Shown here: one piece after another, positions 58,708 to 64,000 of the stretch
Numbering within the stretch: the stretch's first letter is position 1
Layout: every line of letters begins with the position of its first letter
Assembly (NCBI GenBank): GCA_000827495.1
Contig: KN817547.1
Coordinates: 252,725-316,724 of the forward strand
Source of the DNA: Hypholoma sublateritium FD-334 SS-4
Lineage: Eukaryota > Basidiomycota > Agaricomycetes > Agaricales > Strophariaceae
Reading direction: 5' to 3'
Length of the DNA stretch: 64,000 nucleotides
The notes under the pieces: model-generated
The model's input: the letters and a program-made list of their open reading frames with translations, nothing else
Database searches by the model: none
What the model was told of the DNA's origin: nothing
Translations under genes and position numbers: made by a program

Positions 58708-59004
58708 ATGCAATTCAAATTCTTCACCGCAGCTTTTGTCGTCTGCAGTGAGTCCCCTGATTTTCTCATGTGATCGCAGCATTAACTAATTCACATTGCG
58801 CGCTTCAGTGACCGCTCTCGTATCTGCTGCGCCAGTACCCGTTCTGGTTGCCCCGGCTGGGCTGGAAGCTCGCGATGTCGTAAGCACGGTCCTAAACCTT
58901 TCGTCTGAACGCGTCCTAATCCGCTCATTCTTCAGGCTGATGAGCTTAACATTGAGGTGGCCCGGGAACCCGTGCCAGTGTGCGCAAAGTACCAGTGCTG
59001 GTAG
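58708..59004 (+). CDS. Small secreted peptide precursor (59 aa) with Cys-x4-Cys-Trp end
   Basis: Three exons (58708-58747, 58809-58879, 58936-59004) with canonical introns encode 59 aa. MQFKFFTAAFVVCMTALVSA is a clear signal peptide, followed by APVPVLVAPAG, LEARDV, ADELNIEVAR and the end EPVPVCAKYQCW. Only two Cys lie in the mature part, spaced C-x4-C, with a final Trp. The AR and EAR sequences could be processing points, but there is no classical KR site. It is not a prenylated pheromone because there is no CaaX end. I do not know a function; tiny secreted proteins ending in a Cys pair are, from memory, found in other Agaricomycetes. The TATA box, CT tract and three in-phase exons argue for a real, possibly highly expressed gene. 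Confidence 0.7.
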
Positions 59005-62000
59005 ACACCACACACATTCGCGCTACCCCCGACGCAGAGCATAGTATCTGTCGTCACCGTCCCCCGCACCACACCACACCACACCAAATTAGTCCTGCAC
59101 CCCCACCCCCATCACCACCATCTCGCATGCACACGCCATGCGCCACGATTTTCGTCTGCACCAGCAGATCCACTCTTTCCAGCTTGATTCTCACCAGACA
59201 GTCGCTGCCTCGGGCCGCCTCAGTCGTGTCATTCATTACCTTTTTATTTTTCTTTATCGCTCTGGACCGGAACCCACCCCCACACGATTAAAAACGCCGC
59301 CTTGTCTGTTGTCTGTATTTCGTTTGCCCTCATCTCACTCCACCCATGTATCGATATCTCAGTAGCCGCCGCGCCGCACATACTGTTGTAGACACCCACC
59401 CACCCTGCCCTGCCCTCGTTACCTGTAGCTTACCTACCCATCGCTTTCGCTGCTATTAGCCTGTCGGGCCGTTACCGACGCCCATGTATACTACCGCTTT
59501 GTCCTGTTTTCGCTGCATATCCCATCGCATTGCCCTGTCTCGCTGCTCCCGCGTGACGTCTGCTCGGTCTGTGCGGTGTTCCGCGAGGTACGCGCATGTA
59601 CTGCAGAAGTGCATAGGGTAACACACTTATGCGTACTAGCGCTCGAGGAGTGCGTGCGGTGCGCAGTGCAAGAAATGACGCTCAGTTTGGGGAAGCGTTG
59701 GTGCGCCGATGCCCGATTCAGAGTGCAGGTTCGATTTGGGTTCGATCAGAAAACACTGAATGGCAGCGATACAGAGCCCGGGGCAGAGCACGCACAGGCC
59801 CAGAGGAATGGACTACTACAACATCCTAAGATGCTTCACCGGGCAGAGCGCACAGGCCAGAAACAGGGCGCGCGGGGCCGCTCAAAACTCCAGAACTTAC
59901 GTCGTCTCGACCGTTGACACTTGCATTTGTACTAGTACATAGTCAGCTTTTACTTAGAATGTAACAAACGAATAATTATAACAATACCCGTTTGTGACCT
60001 TGTCAAGACCTTGTCCGTAACTTTCGTCTAACTGCGAACAAGGCAAGACAGCATGTCCGGCCCGGACAAACGCACACAGCCCACTTCACCAGGCCAGCGG
60101 CCGGGAAACAAAGACACGCCTGTGTATCGCAGCAAATTTGGCGTCTGTCCGCTTGCATCCTAGTGTCGACACTCGACGGAGTGTTACTATTTTTGCAAGG
60201 GTTTTAAACCTCATTCAGTATGCCTTCTTCGACTTCTCTTTTTCATATCCAGTAAGTAACCGTACACATACCGATAGGACGACTGAGATTAACTCGCTAT
60301 ATGATTGGAATGCTCGGTCCGAGCCTACTTCTGTCCGTCGCTCTACCGGACGGAAAGCAATGGGTAAATGGGATGCACGGCGCATATCACTCATACCGTT
60401 TTACTATGCACTTCTGTTTGCAGCTAGTTCGTCGTATTTTGATACAACCAAAAAATTGTTACCTACTGACATCGTGAATTTTCCATTCGAAGGGTGATTG
60501 AATCTTGAAAAGTAGGTAGGCAAAATATTCAAGCCAAGATGTCTTCGACTTCGAAGCCTTGTCGAAGCCGGGGCCATTTAAATTCCCACGACTTGGAACG
60601 CCGCCCGGTAACTGCCGCATCTGCTCAGTGCTTTTTATCGACGTTGCCACGTAAAATATGTTCAAAAAATGTGATCCACATAAGCGGTCCAATGGTCCCA
60701 GTTCAATTCTTCAATTTCACAATCCAAAACCTTGCCAGAATCACACACTTGAACAACCACAAATTTGAAGACAATTTCATTCATTTGTGCGTACGCGTAA
60801 GCATTCACTACACCCCCGGGGCCCGGGCCACAACCCTTCCCACGGCCCCCACAAGCTCCACGTCATCATCGGCCGAAAAAAAATTGACATACAAAATTCT
60901 CCCTCGCTCCAAGAGCTCCCAGTCGAGTCGATCAAAATCAAAGACGCGAAGTGAAAAATGAGCTCAGATGCAAAACGAAAAAAAGGATGATCACAAAGCG
61001 AGCGTAGAACAAGAACAAATGTAATAAATATCACCAACACCGTCCACTGACTCCACTCCTCCACCGGCAGTCACGCGGCACAAAAGGCAGTCAAATATGG
61101 CCGGAACAGACAAAGCAAGAGGGCAATTAGTCCAAGCAGCGCAGGTATACTATCGATAACGGAGGGAATAAACAAAACGACGGCGCAGCGCAGCCTGAGG
61201 GGAAATAGGACAATAAACGAAAAACTCCATGTAAAAACCGACGACACACCCGCTCCACTCCCACCCCGCCTCCGGCCTTCCGCCGACAGAGACAACGCAG
61301 CCCGTCTGCCGCACACCAACACTCGCATCAACAACCCTGCGCCGTACGCTTTACTGATGACAACGTCCCAAGTGCATCCGACGACCGGGGTGAGAAGACG
61401 GGCAGACAGGCGGGGCGGAGAAACCCCGATAGATATCCGCGCGGGTCCGGCGTTGAGACTCGACAGCGGCGGCAGTGGCGTCTATTCTCTAGCGGGTGGA
61501 TAGATATATAAATAGCGCTCGCGGCGGGTCGACTCGACAGCTTGATACATCGCGGGATGGATAGATAGCTGGGCTTGGTGGCGACGGGCGGCGGCGGCGA
61601 TCTATTCGGGTGACCAGGGTGACCGGGGTAGACTGGCGACGCCGATGCGGAGGCAGATAGCCTGCATTCGGCGCACGCGAGCGGATAAGGGCTCCTCTCC
61701 TCCTCTTCTCTCTTCAACTTCGCACCCCAATAAGAAAACTCCTCCATCAATCTTCATTTCTTCAAATGTTCATACGTCCATCCTCATCTCCTGTAGATAA
61801 TCTCTCCTTCTTAATAAAACAAAATGCAATGCAATGCAAATTTGATGGGTCGGCGTGTATGTGTGTGTGATATCGTGCGTGCGTGTGAGATGGGTGTGAT
61901 GACATGATAGGCAGGTTATATGGCGGCGGAAGAGCTGGCGCGGCCTAGCACCACCACCGCTGTTCTGTTGATGGAAGTGCCGAGATGATGCACCCTGATC

Positions 62001-62226
62001 GGAATGATGGCGGGTATCAAACGGACGTAGCAGGTCGTCGGGCGGTGTACCTCCGTGCGTCGGGGGCGGAGACAGTGGGGGCGGGGACGAGGCAGGTGGG
62101 GTGGGTGCGGTGTAGGGTGTGGGCAGGCAGCAGGGATAGATAGACAGCAGCGGACAGACAAAGGCGAATTATTGTACAGCGAACGAATGAATGACGCGGT
62201 TCATAAATAACGCAAGGCTCTAGCGT
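59005..62226. other. Long low-coding region
   Basis: 3.2 kb. The start carries the 3' UTR of the secreted-peptide gene and CACAC-rich sequence near 59060-59130. Open frames at 60539-60961 (+) and 61328-61750 (-) are of low complexity or without motifs. A GT-rich microsatellite lies at about 61857-61890. The 3' UTR of the next minus-strand gene should be at the right end. Confidence 0.45.
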
Positions 62227-63070
62227 CTAGACCATCGACGGCGAGCGCCGCTGGTACTGCACGGTGTTCGCACTGCGTGCAGGTGGCGGGCGGGAAGTCG
62301 GCCGGCGGAAGGTGTGCCGCGACATGATCATCTTCGCCATCGAAACAGGCGGTCCTGCCTCATATAGCGCGGGCACTGGAGCAGCAGCGTCAGCACAAGG
62401 CAACGTTAAGGCGAGCATGCATAAAATAAGGTACAGGTACAACAGAGGTTGTATGTTGAAAAGGGGGGGGGGAACAAGACAAGGCGTGGGAGACATGCAT
62501 GAGGAGAGGAGACTTACATGGGTGCTCAAACGCTGGCCCGCGCCGGCCGCGTTGCTGCTGTGGATGCTGCTGTTGCTGCTGAAACCGTTGCTGCTGCTGC
62601 TGGGTGGCAAGGATGCCCTGCGCCTGCTGCATGCCGACCGCCTGTGCCCAGCCCCGGCCCCGGGCGACAGGTAGAGCAGGAAGGGCCTCCCAGCGAACAA
62701 GTCCCCATAACCAACTCGTCGTCGGGCGGGGAGCTTCCGCCGGGGGGATGGCTGACGCTGCTGATGCTGCAGTGGGAACGGCCGCTGAGGACGGAGTTGT
62801 GGTGCTGGATATCGCTATTGACGGTGCCGAGGGCTTTTCGGAGGTGCTGGTGCCCACGAGGAGCGACACAGGAGCCTTGTTCACCGGGGGGCGGAGGAGA
62901 ACGAGGGCCGCACGGATGCTCGCGAGGACGACGAGCGTGGCGAGGAAGGCGAGCCAGACGCTGGGCCGGGCCAGGGCGTGGGCGACGGTGGCGGCGGACG
63001 GTGGCCAGGGCACAGAGGCGTGCACGGCGACGGCGACGGCGTCGATGGCGGGGAGCTGCACGAGCATCAT
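62227..63070 (-). CDS. Hypothetical single-span membrane protein with poly-Gln tract
   Basis: Two exons (63070-62518 and 62375-62227) give 233 aa, ATG at 63070. One hydrophobic span (VWLAFLATLVVLASIRAALV) follows 40 residues of Ala/Val-rich N-terminus. Then come a Ser/Ala/Pro-rich linker, a WLWGLVRWEALPALPV segment, a Gln-rich run near residue 170 and a basic C-terminus (SRHTFRRPTSRPPPARS). The intron of 142 nt has a canonical donor and acceptor. A second in-frame Met directly follows the first. Family not recognised; it may be a conserved basidiomycete hypothetical protein. Confidence 0.5.
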
Positions 63071-64000
63071 CGTCGGGACGGTCGTGGGGGGGAGGAGCAA
63101 GCGGGGTCGCCAGGCGAACCGCCCCCTTTCGAGCTGGGCTTAAATAAGACATGCCTCCGCCTTCTTTCTCGGCNTCTCCCGGTGGCGACCGGCCGCGCAC
63201 CGTGCTTCGCGCAGGGCAGCTGAGCATTTGGATGGCGAGGTCCATCCGAGATANATATTAAATGGGAGCGCAGACACCGCGGCGTGGTTGGATNGTCTGT
63301 GCGCGCTGTGCATGCACGGAGAGCAGTGCACGGCAAGTGCGCGGCCGCCGGGTGCCCGAATCCACCGCCATCAGCGTGCGATTTCATGAGATTTCATGCC
63401 ACTGTTTCCAGCAACGCTCTGCATCACACCTTTTGTCAAGATTTCCGTGAACAATTCACACTTTTCTATTGATATGATATGATATGATATGATGATCCAG
63501 CCCAGCATACATACCCCGCACCTCCCTCTCGCTCCGGTGCACTGATAAGCGCGAGGCTTAAACAGCATCGGGACGCGCGCTCCCACCCGCTGCCACTTGT
63601 GCTGCGGCGGCGAGCCTATNTCTTTCCGTNCGCTGCGCTCCCACCGCCCGTCATCGTCTCATCGTCATCGCGCTCGCAATTCTCGTACTTGCAGACAATC
63701 AGACTCGCGTCTATTCCTGGCTGCTCCTGGCAGGTGACGCACCCATTGCACACGTATTACCGTGCGTCTCCCCCGGCCCCCGCAAGCCAATCNNTGCGTT
63801 CCACGCCTACGGATGGTACTATCGCGGCNACACAAGGCNTCACAAGGCGCACTGNGTGCACCCGCCGATCGCGCTTCGACGTCTAATGCCTGATTCTCGG
63901 CGTTCTTATCCGCCTTGCTATTCCAGAGCTAATGCTATTCCAGGCCGGCTGCACTGGCTCCGCGTCGCCCCCGGTCCGCACGCGGCGTCGCGCGCGTCAT
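63071..64000. other. End of window, no gene recognised, several ambiguous bases
   Basis: Upstream region of the poly-Gln protein gene. It contains a short GATAT/ATGAT pentamer repeat (about 63472-63496) and single N bases at 63174, 63254, 63294 and others up to 63855. Confidence 0.5.

Noticed and set aside
59690..59760. tRNA-like T-loop words (GGTTCGATT, GGTTCGATC)
   Set aside because: No acceptor stem or anticodon arm can be built around them.
60539..60961. 140-codon open frame (+)
   Set aside because: Low-complexity Ser/Lys/Thr end and no recognisable domain. Probably non-coding.
1..64000. CRISPR arrays, bacterial operons, ribosome binding sites
   Set aside because: Nothing of the kind is present, and none is expected in a eukaryotic genome with spliceosomal introns.

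Overview
The window is genomic DNA of a filamentous basidiomycete, most likely a wood-decay-type member of the Agaricomycetes. This rests on dense short GT-AG introns (mostly 45-65 nt), basidiomycete-type protein families (trichodiene-synthase-like sesquiterpene synthases, a KDZ-transposon relic, a Dnm1 dynamin with a long Ser-rich insert), and coding exons that run from mixed to very high GC. No tools were run. Exon boundaries were read by hand from splice signals, reading frame and remembered family similarity.

Housekeeping block (about 0.1-31 kb): a Dnm1-type mitochondrial-fission dynamin (+), a convergent BCS1-like AAA-ATPase (-), a 4.3 kb stretch with no convincing gene, a SYS1 Golgi protein (-) divergent from a dipeptidyl aminopeptidase (+), an Ett1/Nro1-family protein (+), a 3.3 kb GC-rich island full of CCAAT/ATTGG boxes, an SLC25 mitochondrial carrier (-), a Nup50/Yrb2-like RanBD protein (+) and a cytochrome P450 (-).

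Accessory block (about 31-59 kb): this half is built from duplications and decaying genes. A multi-spanning membrane protein of unknown function occurs twice (33.8-35.7 and 43.0-44.5 kb), plus a truncated third piece at 42.1 kb. A sesquiterpene synthase is intact at 54.5-55.8 kb and present as a 3'-truncated relic at 40.1-41.0 kb. A small secreted or membrane protein gene with a 4-nt first coding exon is tandemly duplicated (45.7-46.05 and 47.2-47.6 kb) and has no long ORF. Scattered plus-strand relics, perhaps from one helical-repeat (MYND-type) gene family, lie between these copies. Also here are an intact glycerophosphodiester phosphodiesterase, a tRNA-Ile(AAU), a broken quinone-oxidoreductase-like gene, a KDZ-transposon fragment, a perfect 34-bp-arm palindrome, an element of about 0.96 kb with inverted-repeat ends, and a three-exon gene for a 59-residue secreted peptide with a Cys-x4-Cys-Trp end.

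The last 5 kb (59-64 kb) holds one poly-Gln membrane protein on the minus strand. The rest is sequence of low coding character with several ambiguous bases. The P450, the oxidoreductase relic and the two terpene synthases hint at the remains of a terpenoid locus, but they are far apart and this is only inference.
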